Assembly (NCBI RefSeq): GCF_030412965.1
Contig: NZ_JAUHJQ010000010.1
Span: 62,001 to 126,000, forward strand
Origin: Nocardioides oceani
Lineage (GTDB): Bacteria; Actinomycetota; Actinomycetes; Propionibacteriales; Nocardioidaceae
DNA length: 64,000 nucleotides
Direction of reading: 5' to 3'
The position numbers and the translations under genes are program-made. The notes under the pieces were generated by a model. It was not told the DNA's origin. It saw nothing but the letters and a program-made list of their open reading frames with translations, and did no database searches. Positions 1-7,455 of the stretch are shown here, piece after piece (position 1 is the stretch's first letter; each line of letters opens with the position of its first letter).

Positions 1-746
1 CTCCGCCGCCACGCGCGCCGCAGCTGGGCGCGGCGCTCCGCCAGGCCCCACTGGGTGATCCGCAGCAGCGACTCGGCGGCCACGGAGCCGCTCATCTTGG
101 AGTCGCCGCGCTCGCGCTCGACGAACTCGATCGGCACCTCGAGGACCGTGAGACCGGCGGCGAGCGTCCGGGCGACGAGATCGGTCTGGAAGACGTACCC
201 GGTCGACCGCACGGCGGCGAGGTCGATCTTCTCCAGCGTCTGGCGGCGGAACAGCCGGTAGCCGGCGGTCGCGTCGCGGACCGAGACGCCCAGCAGCAGC
301 CGCACGTAGAGGTTCCCGCCGCGCGAGAGCGCCTCGCGGCGCCGGGGCCAGTTGACCACCGACCCGCCGGGCACCCAGCGCGAGCCGATCACGAGGTCGG
401 CGGACTCGAGCGCGTCGAGCAGCCGGTGCAGCTGCTCGGGCTGGTGGGAACCGTCGGCGTCCATCTCTCCCACGACGTCGTAGCCGCGCTCGAGCGCCCA
501 GGCGAAGCCGGCGAGGTACGCCGCGCCGAGTCCGCCCTTGCCGGTGCGGTGCAGCACGTGGACGTGGTCGTCCTCGGCCGCGATCCGGTCGGCGATCTCA
601 CCGGTCCCGTCGGGCGAGGAGTCGTCGACGACGAGGACGTCGACGTCGGGCTCGGCGGTCCGCAGTCGCCCGATGATCCAGGCGATGTTCTCGGCCTCGT
701 CGTAGGTCGGGACGACCATGACCACGCGGCCCCGTGGCTCGCTCAC
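1..746 (-). CDS. ppm: Polyprenol-phosphate mannosyltransferase (GT2), C-terminus cut by window edge
   Basis: Transfers mannose from GDP-mannose to a polyprenol phosphate, supplying the lipid-linked mannose used outside the membrane for glycolipids and protein O-mannosylation. The GT2/DPM1-type fold is visible: VVPTYDEAENI near residue 10, VVDDSSPDGTG near 35, a DAD motif in GEMDADGSHQ near 90, and TAGYRLFRR near 165. Start is the GTG at 746, overlapping the lnt stop (GTGA), so the two genes are translationally coupled. In mycobacteria Lnt and Ppm are fused or adjacent, which supports both calls. About 248 codons are inside the window and only a short basic tail seems to be missing. Family confident; the exact lipid acceptor is inferred. 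Confidence 0.9.
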   Translation of the reverse strand, partial: MSEPRGRVVMVVPTYDEAENIAWIIGRLRTAEPDVDVLVVDDSSPDGTGEIADRIAAEDDHVHVLHRTGKGGLGAAYLAGFAWALERGYDVVGEMDADGSHQPEQLHRLLDALESADLVIGSRWVPGGSVVNWPRRREALSRGGNLYVRLLLGVSVRDATAGYRLFRRQTLEKIDLAAVRSTGYVFQTDLVARTLAAGLTVLEVPIEFVERERGDSKMSGSVAAESLLRITQWGLAERRAQLRRAWRR

Positions 747-2317
747 CGCACGTACCCCTGCTCCTCGCTCTCCCGGACGGCCCCTGGGTCCGTCGCCGGC
801 TCCTCCGTGGCGACGGAGGTGGTCGTCCCCCGGCGCCGACGATACGTGAGCACGGCGACGAGCAGGCCGACACCGGTGAGGACGGCGGCGGCGCGTCCGA
901 CCCACGGCCCGACGAGCACGCCGGGCGTGGTGCCCGACCAGAGGCCGACCTCGGCGGAGAGCACCTCCTGGGTGCGCGGCGCCGCGCTGGTGACGACCTC
1001 GCCGTCGGGCGTGATGATCCCCGAGACGCCGTTGGTCGCGGCGACGACCACGGTGCGCCCGGTCTCGATCGCCCGCAGCCGGGTGATCGCGAACTGCTGG
1101 TCGATCTGGTCGGTCTCGATGAAGGTCGCGTTGCTGGTCTGCACCGTCAGCAGCTCGGCGCCGTTGCGCACCTGCGCGTGCAGGCCGTCGTCGTAGGCGA
1201 CGTCGAAGCAGATCGCGTCCCCGACGGCGGTGCCGGCGATCCGCAGCGGCGTCTCGCGGGTGCCGCTCATCATGTCGCGCGGGATCATCGCCAGCCGGCC
1301 GAACTGGCCGGTGAAGAACTCCCGGAACGGGATGTACTCGCCGTACGGCACGGGGTGCCACTTGGTGTACCGCTCCCCCGGACCCGTCACCGGGTCCCAC
1401 ACGATCCCCTGGTTGAGCACGTTGGTCTGTCCGGCGTCGACGATCGCGCCGACGAGCACGGGCACCCCGATCGCGGCGACGGCGCGGCGGATCCCCGCGT
1501 TGGTCGAGGCGTCGGCGAAGGGGTCGACGGCCGTGGAGTTCTCCGGCCACACCACGAAGTCCGGGCGGTCGGCCTCGCCGGCCTCGACCCGCGCGGCCAG
1601 CTCCTCGGTGGCCTCGACGTGGTTGTCGGTGACCCCGCGGAAGTCGTAGAGGATGTCGTTGCCCGGCCCGGGCACGTCGCCCTGGACGGCGGCGACGATG
1701 ACGGTGCGGTCGGTCTCGACGGAGTACGGCGCCACGGCCGGCAGCAGGGCGAGCAGCGCGGCTCCGGCGAGCGCGCCGCCGGCCACGAGCGCCCGCCGGT
1801 CGCGCGCCCGGGCCAGCGCGAGCACGAGCGCGGCGAGCAGGGTGCCGAGCAGCGCCAGGAGCAGGCTGGTGCCGACCATGCCGACGTAGGCCAGGGAGGG
1901 CGCGGCGGGCGTGTCGGCGACCGCGAACGCGAGCCGGCCCCACGGCATGCCGCTGAAGGGCCAGCCGCTGCGCCAGACCTCCATCGTCACCCAGGCCGCC
2001 GCCAGCCACAGCGGCCACGCGGGGAGCCGGTGGAGGTACGCCGCGGCGGCGCCGAGCAGGCCGTAGAACAGCGCCTCGACGCCGGCGAGCGCGAGCCAGG
2101 CGTCGGTGCCGACCGCGGTCATCCAGTGGATGTGGGGGAAGTAGAACGCGACGCCGAAGACCAGCCCGACCACGAAGCCCGAGCGGGCCCGCAGCCCGCG
2201 GGTCGCGAGGGCGTAGCCGGCGACGGCGACCGGCACGACGTACGCCGCGGCGACGGGCTCGAAGGCCAGCGCCAGGAGGAGGCCGGCCACGAGGGCGACG
2301 AGGCACCGCTTCAGCAC
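743..2317 (-). CDS. lnt: Apolipoprotein N-acyltransferase
   Basis: Integral membrane enzyme that N-acylates the lipidated cysteine of lipoproteins. There are roughly six to eight hydrophobic N-terminal segments, then a nitrilase-like domain. The catalytic triad is visible: Glu in VVWPENS (about 259), Lys in RYTKWHPVPYGEY (about 319) and Cys in GDAICFDVAY (about 370), with one further C-terminal membrane segment. The frame stays open 66 codons further upstream, but that stretch is Pro/Gly/Arg-rich and not lnt-like. The GTG at 2317 is chosen because a TACGGT box ends 7 nt before it and the protein then begins directly with a membrane helix (524 aa). Overlaps ppm by 4 nt. Confidence 0.92.
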   Translation of the reverse strand: MLKRCLVALVAGLLLALAFEPVAAAYVVPVAVAGYALATRGLRARSGFVVGLVFGVAFYFPHIHWMTAVGTDAWLALAGVEALFYGLLGAAAAYLHRLPAWPLWLAAAWVTMEVWRSGWPFSGMPWGRLAFAVADTPAAPSLAYVGMVGTSLLLALLGTLLAALVLALARARDRRALVAGGALAGAALLALLPAVAPYSVETDRTVIVAAVQGDVPGPGNDILYDFRGVTDNHVEATEELAARVEAGEADRPDFVVWPENSTAVDPFADASTNAGIRRAVAAIGVPVLVGAIVDAGQTNVLNQGIVWDPVTGPGERYTKWHPVPYGEYIPFREFFTGQFGRLAMIPRDMMSGTRETPLRIAGTAVGDAICFDVAYDDGLHAQVRNGAELLTVQTSNATFIETDQIDQQFAITRLRAIETGRTVVVAATNGVSGIITPDGEVVTSAAPRTQEVLSAEVGLWSGTTPGVLVGPWVGRAAAVLTGVGLLVAVLTYRRRRGTTTSVATEEPATDPGAVRESEEQGYVR

Positions 2318-2324
2318 GAGGACG

Positions 2325-2330
2325 ACCGTA
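2325..2330 (-). promoter_or_regulatory. Leaderless -10 box of lnt
   Basis: TACGGT read on the minus strand, 7 nt before the GTG start at 2317. No Shine-Dalgarno sequence lies in between, so the transcript probably begins at the start codon. Confidence 0.55.
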
Positions 2331-2693
2331 TCCGGCGCTCCCCCACCGGCCGCACCCGGCAGCGGAGCGCCCCCGAACCCCTTCGGGCCATCCCGACCAC
2401 CGCTGGGTGCCGGCGCCGGGAAGTTGTCTAGGGGGGTCGGGGGCTGCTCCGCGTCTGCCCGCGTGGGGCGGACCGACCTCCGCGAACAAGGCCGGAGCGG
2501 TGTTGGGCACCACACCCCCCGGCCCGGTCACTCGGACGTCGGTCCGCGGCCACGGTGTGCCTGGGCGGACGGGACACACTCACCGGCGGCACGGGGCAGT
2601 GTCAACCGGGCGCTGACCTGCGACGACGCGCGTTCCAGCAGGTCAGCGGCAGGTCATCCTCCTCCGACTTCGGCAAGAAATCTTCACCCCTTC

Positions 2694-2717
2694 GGCGTGT
2701 CGTCCCCGCGACACGCC
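2694..2717. terminator. Perfect 9-bp hairpin
   Basis: GGCGTGTCG at 2694-2702 and CGACACGCC at 2709-2717 enclose the loop TCCCCG. It lies about 70 nt downstream of the minus-strand ligase gene and has no T-run. It may be a terminator of that gene or part of an unrecognised RNA. Confidence 0.4.
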
Positions 2718-2785
2718 CGGGCACGCCGGAGAGGGCGCCGACTGGTCCAGAACCGGTGTCCAGTCCAGTGCGCTGGTCCGGTCCG

Positions 2786-4477
2786 CTAGTCGGGTGCGGT
2801 GTCCCGGACCAGCGCCTGGACCTCGCGGCGCAGCACCTTGCCCATCGGGTTGGTCGGCAGCTCGTCGAGGACGACGAAGCGGCGCGGCACCTTGTACGGC
2901 GTCAGCGCGCGGCGGGCGTGCGCCTCCAGCGCGGCCGGGTCGGGGGTCCGGCCGGGCTCGGCGACGACGGCGGCGACGACCTCCTCGCTGCCCGAGCCGG
3001 CCTGGGCGACGCCGACGACCGCGGCATCCGCGACGTCGGGGTGGCTGCGCAGGGCGGCCTCCACCTCGCTCGGGTAGACGTTGAAGCCGCCGGTGATGAT
3101 CAGCTCCTTGACCCGGTCGACCACCGTCAGGAAGCCGTCCTCGCTCATCGTGACCACGTCGCCGGTGCGGAACCAGCCGTCGTGGAAGGCGGCCGCGGTC
3201 TCCTCCGGCCGGCCGCGGTAGCCGGAGAACACCTGCGGCCCCCGGACGAGCAGCTCCCCCGGCTCGCCCAGGGGTACGTCGCGTGCCGGGTCGTCCCGGT
3301 CGGCGACCCGCACCTCGACGTCGGGGAACGGCACACCGATCGCGCCCGGCCGCCGCTTCGGCGACATCGGGTTGCCGACGACGACCGGTGAGGTCTCGGT
3401 CAGCCCGTAGCCCTCGACCAGCAGCCCGCCGGTGGCGGCCTCCCAGCGCTCGACGAGGTCGGCGGGCAGCGGCATGGCGCCGGACAGCGCGTACCGGATC
3501 CCCCGCAGCGACGTCCCGCGCCGCTCGGCCTCCTCCGCGATCCGCCGGTAGAGCGGCGGCACGGCCGGGACGAACGTCGGGACCCGGCGGCGCACCGCGT
3601 CGAGCACGAGGTCCACGTCGGGCTTGGGCAGCAGCACCAGCCGCGCACCGAGCAGCACGCCGGCGAGCAGCGAGATGGTGATGCCGTAGGCGTGGAACAG
3701 CGGCAGCGCGACGAGGAAGGTCTCCTCGCCCTCGCGCAGCCCCGGCACCCACGCGCGGCCCTGGACGCAGTTGGCCATCAGGTTGCGGTGCCGCAGCTCG
3801 GCGCCCTTCGGCGCGCCGGTGGTCCCGGAGGTGTAGAGCACGAGCGCCACGTCGTCCGGCGCGGGTCGCGGGTGGTCCGCGGCCAGGGGCGGCGCGGCGA
3901 CCAGCTCCGACCACGGCACGGCGCCGGGCGCGGGCGCGGTGAGCTCGGCGCGCGCGGAGCGGGCCTTGGCGACCGGCAGCCGGAGGGCGAGCCGCTTGGC
4001 GAGCGGCAGTGCGGCGGTGAGGTCGACGGCCACGACGTGCTCGATCGCGGAGTCCTCGCGCAGCGCGCCGACGACGGGGGCGACCTTGTCCCAGACGACG
4101 GCCACGCGCGCGCCGTGGTCGCGGAACGGCCCGCGCAGCTCCTCGGCGGTGTACAGCGGGTTGTGCTCGACGACGACCGCGCCGAGGCGCAGCACCGCGT
4201 AGAACGCCACGACGTGCTGCGGGCAGTTCGGCATCAGCAGCGCCACCGGGTCGCCCGGGCCGACCCCGAGGCGCCGCAGCCCCTCGGCCGCGCGCTCGAC
4301 CTGGCCGGCCAGCGCGGCGTACGTCGTCTCGCGGCCGAGGAAGTCCAGCGCCACGGCGGCCGCGTGCCGCTCGACGGTCAGCGCGAGCTGGTCGACCAGG
4401 GACCGGTCGGGGTGGTCCAGGCGGAGCGGCACGTCCGGGGCGTAGGAGTCGGCCCAGCGTGGGGCGTCGGTCGTCAC
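2786..4477 (-). CDS. Long/medium-chain acyl-CoA ligase (AMP-forming)
   Basis: ANL-superfamily enzyme that activates a carboxylic acid with ATP to an acyl-adenylate and then a CoA thioester, in the cytosol. Motifs in order: P-loop VLYTSGTTGAPKG (about 230), VEGYGLTETSP (about 355), WFRTGDVVTMSEDGFL (about 440), hinge VDRVKELIITGGFNVYPSE and the C-terminal catalytic lysine in NPMGKVLRR. The GTG at 4477 is chosen because AGGAGG sits 7 nt upstream; the frame extends further but lacks homology. 563 aa, normal for FadD-type ligases. It lies upstream of the TetR gene on the same strand, facing away from a second ligase operon, so it may serve the same pathway. Substrate not determinable. Confidence 0.88.
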   Translation of the reverse strand: MTTDAPRWADSYAPDVPLRLDHPDRSLVDQLALTVERHAAAVALDFLGRETTYAALAGQVERAAEGLRRLGVGPGDPVALLMPNCPQHVVAFYAVLRLGAVVVEHNPLYTAEELRGPFRDHGARVAVVWDKVAPVVGALREDSAIEHVVAVDLTAALPLAKRLALRLPVAKARSARAELTAPAPGAVPWSELVAAPPLAADHPRPAPDDVALVLYTSGTTGAPKGAELRHRNLMANCVQGRAWVPGLREGEETFLVALPLFHAYGITISLLAGVLLGARLVLLPKPDVDLVLDAVRRRVPTFVPAVPPLYRRIAEEAERRGTSLRGIRYALSGAMPLPADLVERWEAATGGLLVEGYGLTETSPVVVGNPMSPKRRPGAIGVPFPDVEVRVADRDDPARDVPLGEPGELLVRGPQVFSGYRGRPEETAAAFHDGWFRTGDVVTMSEDGFLTVVDRVKELIITGGFNVYPSEVEAALRSHPDVADAAVVGVAQAGSGSEEVVAAVVAEPGRTPDPAALEAHARRALTPYKVPRRFVVLDELPTNPMGKVLRREVQALVRDTAPD

Positions 4478-4600
4478 TGCGGTCCTCCTGGTGGGTCGGG
4501 GCGCCGTCACGCTACGCCGCGGCCGGGACGTCCCGGAGCCGGCCGCCGGACCGCCCGCTCGGGGTGCGGCCGGGGCCACACCCGGCCTGCTCCACGGCTC

Positions 4601-5173
4601 TCAGGCGCGGACGCCGAGCAGCTGGCGGGCCATGGCGGCGTACAGGTCGGCGAGCTCGGTGAGGGGGATCGGGCCGGCCGGGTCGTACCACCGGGCGACG
4701 CCGCTGCACATCTCCAGCAGCGCCCGGCGGGCCACCGCGGGCGAGCCGACGGCGAAGGCGCCGGCGGCCGCCCCTGCGTCGATGGCGTCCTGCCAGACCC
4801 GCTCGTAGCGGTCGCGCAGGGCGACCACCTCCGCGCGCGTCTCCCCGGTCAGCGCGGCCAGCTCGCCGTCGACGACGCGGGTCTCGCGGGGGCGCTCGGC
4901 GTGGCTGACGACGTGCGCCCGGACCAGGGCCTCCACCCGCGCGACCGGGTCCGCGTGCGCCGCGGCGGCGGCCTCGGCGTCGGCGAGCAGCCGCTCGAGG
5001 CACGCGCGCATGATCGCCGCGAGCAGGTCCTCCTTGGTGCCCATGTAGTGGTAGAGCGAGGCCGAGGAGAGCCCGGCGCGCTCGGCGAGCTGCCGGATGC
5101 CCACGCCGTGGAACCCGCGGTCCGCGAAGAGGTCCAGCGCCGCCTCCCGCACCCGCTCCGCCGCTCCCGCCAC
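4601..5173 (-). CDS. TetR-family transcriptional regulator
   Basis: 190 aa with an N-terminal helix-turn-helix (about residues 20-45, LAERAGLSSASLYHYMGTKE) typical of TetR proteins, then an all-helical ligand-binding domain rich in Ala/Glu. It is divergently transcribed from the enoyl-CoA hydratase operon, across a 91-bp gap that holds a long palindrome at 5230-5251. It probably represses that operon and perhaps itself and the minus-strand ligase. By analogy with fatty-acid-type TetR regulators an acyl-CoA could be the inducer; this is inference. Confidence 0.88.
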   Translation of the reverse strand: MAGAAERVREAALDLFADRGFHGVGIRQLAERAGLSSASLYHYMGTKEDLLAAIMRACLERLLADAEAAAAAHADPVARVEALVRAHVVSHAERPRETRVVDGELAALTGETRAEVVALRDRYERVWQDAIDAGAAAGAFAVGSPAVARRALLEMCSGVARWYDPAGPIPLTELADLYAAMARQLLGVRA

Positions 5174-5229
5174 GCTCGTCTCCCGGGGTCGCTTGCCCGC
5201 GACCGGTGCCGCGAACTACCGTCACGCTA

Positions 5230-5251
5230 GTCGATCGATCGATCGATCGAC
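5230..5251. promoter_or_regulatory. Putative TetR operator: 22-bp perfect palindrome of TCGA repeats
   Basis: Five tandem TCGA units (5231-5250) flanked by G at 5230 and C at 5251 make a perfect 22-bp palindrome. It lies between the divergent TetR gene and the enoyl-CoA hydratase gene, 5 bp before the latter's Shine-Dalgarno. Position and symmetry fit a dimer-of-dimers repressor site. Confidence 0.6.
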
Positions 5252-5264
5252 CAGACGAGGAGGC

Positions 5265-6017
5265 ATGAGCGTGGTCGTCGGCTACGAGTACGACGGGCGG
5301 GTTGCCCGGGTCGTCCTGGACCGGCCCGAGCGCCTCAACGCGGTCACGGCGGACCTGACCGACGGCCTGGTAGCGGCGCTGCGCCGCGCGCTGGCCGACG
5401 GCGCACGGGCGGTCGTGCTCAGCGGGAACGGCCGGGCCTTCTGCGCCGGGCACGACCTCAAGGAGGAGCCGCCGGTCGAGACGGTCCTGCAGACCCGCGC
5501 GCGGCTCGAGGCCATCCAGGACGTCACCCGGCTGGTCCGCGAGCTGCCGGCGCCGGTCGTCGCGGCCGTCCACGGCTACGCGCTCGGGGCGGGCTGCGAG
5601 TTCGCGCTCGCCTGCGACGTGGTCGTCGCGACCGAGGACGCCGCGTTCGGCTTCCCCGAGGTCGGCGTCGGTCTCTCGGTCACCGGCGGCATCTCCCGGC
5701 TGCTCCCCCACCTGGTCGGCTGGGCGCGGGCCAAGGAGCTGCTCCTGCTCGGGGAGCGGGTCAGCGGGGCCGAGGCCGCGCGGATCGGCATGGTCGCCCG
5801 CGCCGTCCCGCCCGGCGAGCACGAGACCGTGGCGCTCGACCTGGCCCGGCGGCTGGCCGAGCGGCCGCCGCTGGCCGTCAGCCTCGCCAAGCAGGTCCTC
5901 GACCAGGGGCTCGACGCGACCTTCGGCGAGGCGCTGGCCCGCGAGGTCGACCACGCGGTCCTCACCTCGCTCTCCGGCGAGGGCGACGCGCCCCGCGAGG
6001 CGTTCGGCCGTGGCTGA
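5265..6017 (+). CDS. Enoyl-CoA hydratase/isomerase (crotonase) family protein
   Basis: About 250 aa with the crotonase fold: RPERLNAV near 20, oxyanion-hole segments GRAFCAGHDLKE (about 60) and HGYALGAGCEFALACDV (about 105), and the catalytic-Glu region AAFGFPEVGVGLS (about 125). It hydrates or isomerises an enoyl-CoA. First gene of a four-gene operon; its stop overlaps the next gene's GTG by 8 nt. Start choice: the ATG at 5265 is given, but GAGGAGG (5257-5263) is only 1 nt from it and 7 nt from an in-frame GTG at 5271, so the GTG may be the real start. The ligase partner suggests a carnitine/short-acid-like pathway, but the substrate is unknown. Confidence 0.9.
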   Translation: MSVVVGYEYDGRVARVVLDRPERLNAVTADLTDGLVAALRRALADGARAVVLSGNGRAFCAGHDLKEEPPVETVLQTRARLEAIQDVTRLVRELPAPVVAAVHGYALGAGCEFALACDVVVATEDAAFGFPEVGVGLSVTGGISRLLPHLVGWARAKELLLLGERVSGAEAARIGMVARAVPPGEHETVALDLARRLAERPPLAVSLAKQVLDQGLDATFGEALAREVDHAVLTSLSGEGDAPREAFGRG

Positions 6018-7455
6018 ACCGGCGCCGCTCCCCGGCGACCTGGTCGCCGCCGTCGAGCACGCGGCGGCCACCTGGCCGGACCGGCCGGCGTGGACGTTCG
6101 AGGCCGCCGACGGGAGCACCACCCGGCTGAGCTTCGCCGAGGTGGCGGAGCGGACGGCGGCGTACGCCGCGGCGCTGGGCGAGCGCGGGGTCGGCCCGGG
6201 CGACCGGGTGGCGGTGATGGTCGGCAACGAGCCCGGCTTCCCGCTGGTGTGGCTCGCGCTGGCGCGCCTGGGGGCGGCGGTCGTGCCGCTGAACGTGCGC
6301 TACCGCTCCGCCGACGCCCAGCACCTCGTCGACGACGCCGGCGTGCGGCTGGCCGTCACGACGGCCGAGCACCGGGCGGTGCTCGACGGCCTCGAGCGGG
6401 CGCCCGAGGTCCTCCTGCTCGACGCGCTGCGGTCGGCGGCGACGTACGAGCAGGGGCCGGTCGACCCCGAAGCGGTCGTCAACGTGCAGTACACCTCGGG
6501 CACCACCGGCCGGCCGAAGGGCTGCCTGCTGACCCACGGCTACTGGACGACGCTCGGCGGCTCGATGCTGCGGGAGTTCCCACGGCTGCGCTCGGACGAC
6601 GTCCTGCTGACCGCGCAGCCCTTCCACTACGTCGACCCGCAGTGGAACGTCGTGGCCGCGCTGCTCGCCGGGGCGCACCTGGTCGTGCTCGACGGGTTCC
6701 ACCCCTCGACGTTCTGGCAGCGCGTCCGCGCGCACGGCGTCACGTACTTCTACTGCCTGGCCTCGATGCCGGTGCTGCTGCACAAGATGCCGCCGGACGC
6801 CGCCGACCGCGACCACCGCGTGCGCGCGGTGCAGTGCTCCGCGATCCCGCCGTCGCTGCACGCACAGCTCGAGGAGCGCTGGGGCGTCGGGTGGTACGAG
6901 GCGTTCGGCATGACCGAGACCGGAGCCGACATCCGGGTGACCGACGCCGACCACGACGAGCTCGTCGGCACCGGCTGCCTGGGTCGCCCCGCAGGCCACC
7001 GGGAGGCCAGGGTCGTCGACGGCGAGCTGTGGCTGCGGGGCCCCGGCATGATGACCGGCTACCTCGGCCACCCCAGCCCCTTCCGGGACGGCTGGTTCCC
7101 CACCGGCGACCTGGCGCGGGTCGACGAGCACGGCCGGGTCTTCCTCCAGGGCCGGCTCAAGGACATGATCCGGCGCAGCGGGGAGAACGTCGCCGCGCAC
7201 GAGGTCGAGGAGGTCCTCATGAGCCATCCTGCGGTGCGGCTGGCGGCCGTCGTGGGCGTGCCCGACGAGGTCCGCGGCGAGGAGGTCATGGCGTACGTCG
7301 TCGCGCCGGACCTGTCCGCCGACGAGGTGCCTGCGGCGCTGGCCGCCTGGTGCGGCGAGCGGCTCGCGGCGTTCAAGGTCCCCTCGCGCTGGGCGGTGCG
7401 CGACGAGCTGCCGCTGACCGCCTCCCACCGGGTCGCGAAGGCACAGCTGCGGTGA
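6010..7455 (+). CDS. AMP-dependent acyl-CoA synthetase (CaiC-like)
   Basis: 481-aa ANL ligase, short for the family, as in crotonobetaine/carnitine-CoA ligases. Visible motifs: VQYTSGTTGRPKG (about 160), YEAFGMTETG (about 300), WFPTGDLARVDEHGRVFLQG (about 365), hinge RLKDMIRRSGENV and a C-terminal lysine in HRVAKAQLR. GTG start inside the end of the hydratase gene and GTGA overlap with the amidohydrolase gene indicate coupled translation. Together with the hydratase it would convert a free acid to a hydrated CoA thioester. The identity of the acid is not determinable from the sequence. Confidence 0.87.
   Translation: MAEPAPLPGDLVAAVEHAAATWPDRPAWTFEAADGSTTRLSFAEVAERTAAYAAALGERGVGPGDRVAVMVGNEPGFPLVWLALARLGAAVVPLNVRYRSADAQHLVDDAGVRLAVTTAEHRAVLDGLERAPEVLLLDALRSAATYEQGPVDPEAVVNVQYTSGTTGRPKGCLLTHGYWTTLGGSMLREFPRLRSDDVLLTAQPFHYVDPQWNVVAALLAGAHLVVLDGFHPSTFWQRVRAHGVTYFYCLASMPVLLHKMPPDAADRDHRVRAVQCSAIPPSLHAQLEERWGVGWYEAFGMTETGADIRVTDADHDELVGTGCLGRPAGHREARVVDGELWLRGPGMMTGYLGHPSPFRDGWFPTGDLARVDEHGRVFLQGRLKDMIRRSGENVAAHEVEEVLMSHPAVRLAAVVGVPDEVRGEEVMAYVVAPDLSADEVPAALAAWCGERLAAFKVPSRWAVRDELPLTASHRVAKAQLR

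Larger units (their letters stand above)
2318..2785. other. 468-bp intergenic region without a convincing gene
   Basis: Apart from the lnt -10 box and the hairpin at 2694-2717, no coding sequence with a recognisable product or ribosome site is seen. Short open frames cross it but are rich in Arg/Pro/Ser as expected of chance frames at this G+C. An imperfect inverted repeat at about 2752-2782 (ACCGG ... CCGGT with inner CCAG/CTGG) lies just after the acyl-CoA ligase stop and may help terminate it. The length leaves room for a small RNA, which I cannot demonstrate. Confidence 0.5.

Noticed and set aside
743..2515. 590-residue version of Lnt
   Set aside because: The additional N-terminal 66 residues have no Lnt character; the TACGGT box 7 nt before GTG 2317 marks the start.
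734..3391. Long open frames antisense to lnt and the ligase
   Set aside because: They are Arg/Gly/His-rich, lack domain motifs and mirror the codon-position G+C bias of the real genes on the other strand. The same applies to other long antisense frames in the window, for example opposite helY (13448-16558) and metH (37626-40781).
2786..4579. Longer N-terminus for the minus-strand ligase (start at 4579)
   Set aside because: The extra 34 residues are Ala/Pro/Arg-rich, and AGGAGG at 7 nt points to the GTG at 4477.
5231..5250. GATC run as a Dam-type methylation or origin element
   Set aside because: The location between a divergent TetR gene and its operon gives a simpler explanation, and no replication genes (dnaA, dnaN) are nearby.
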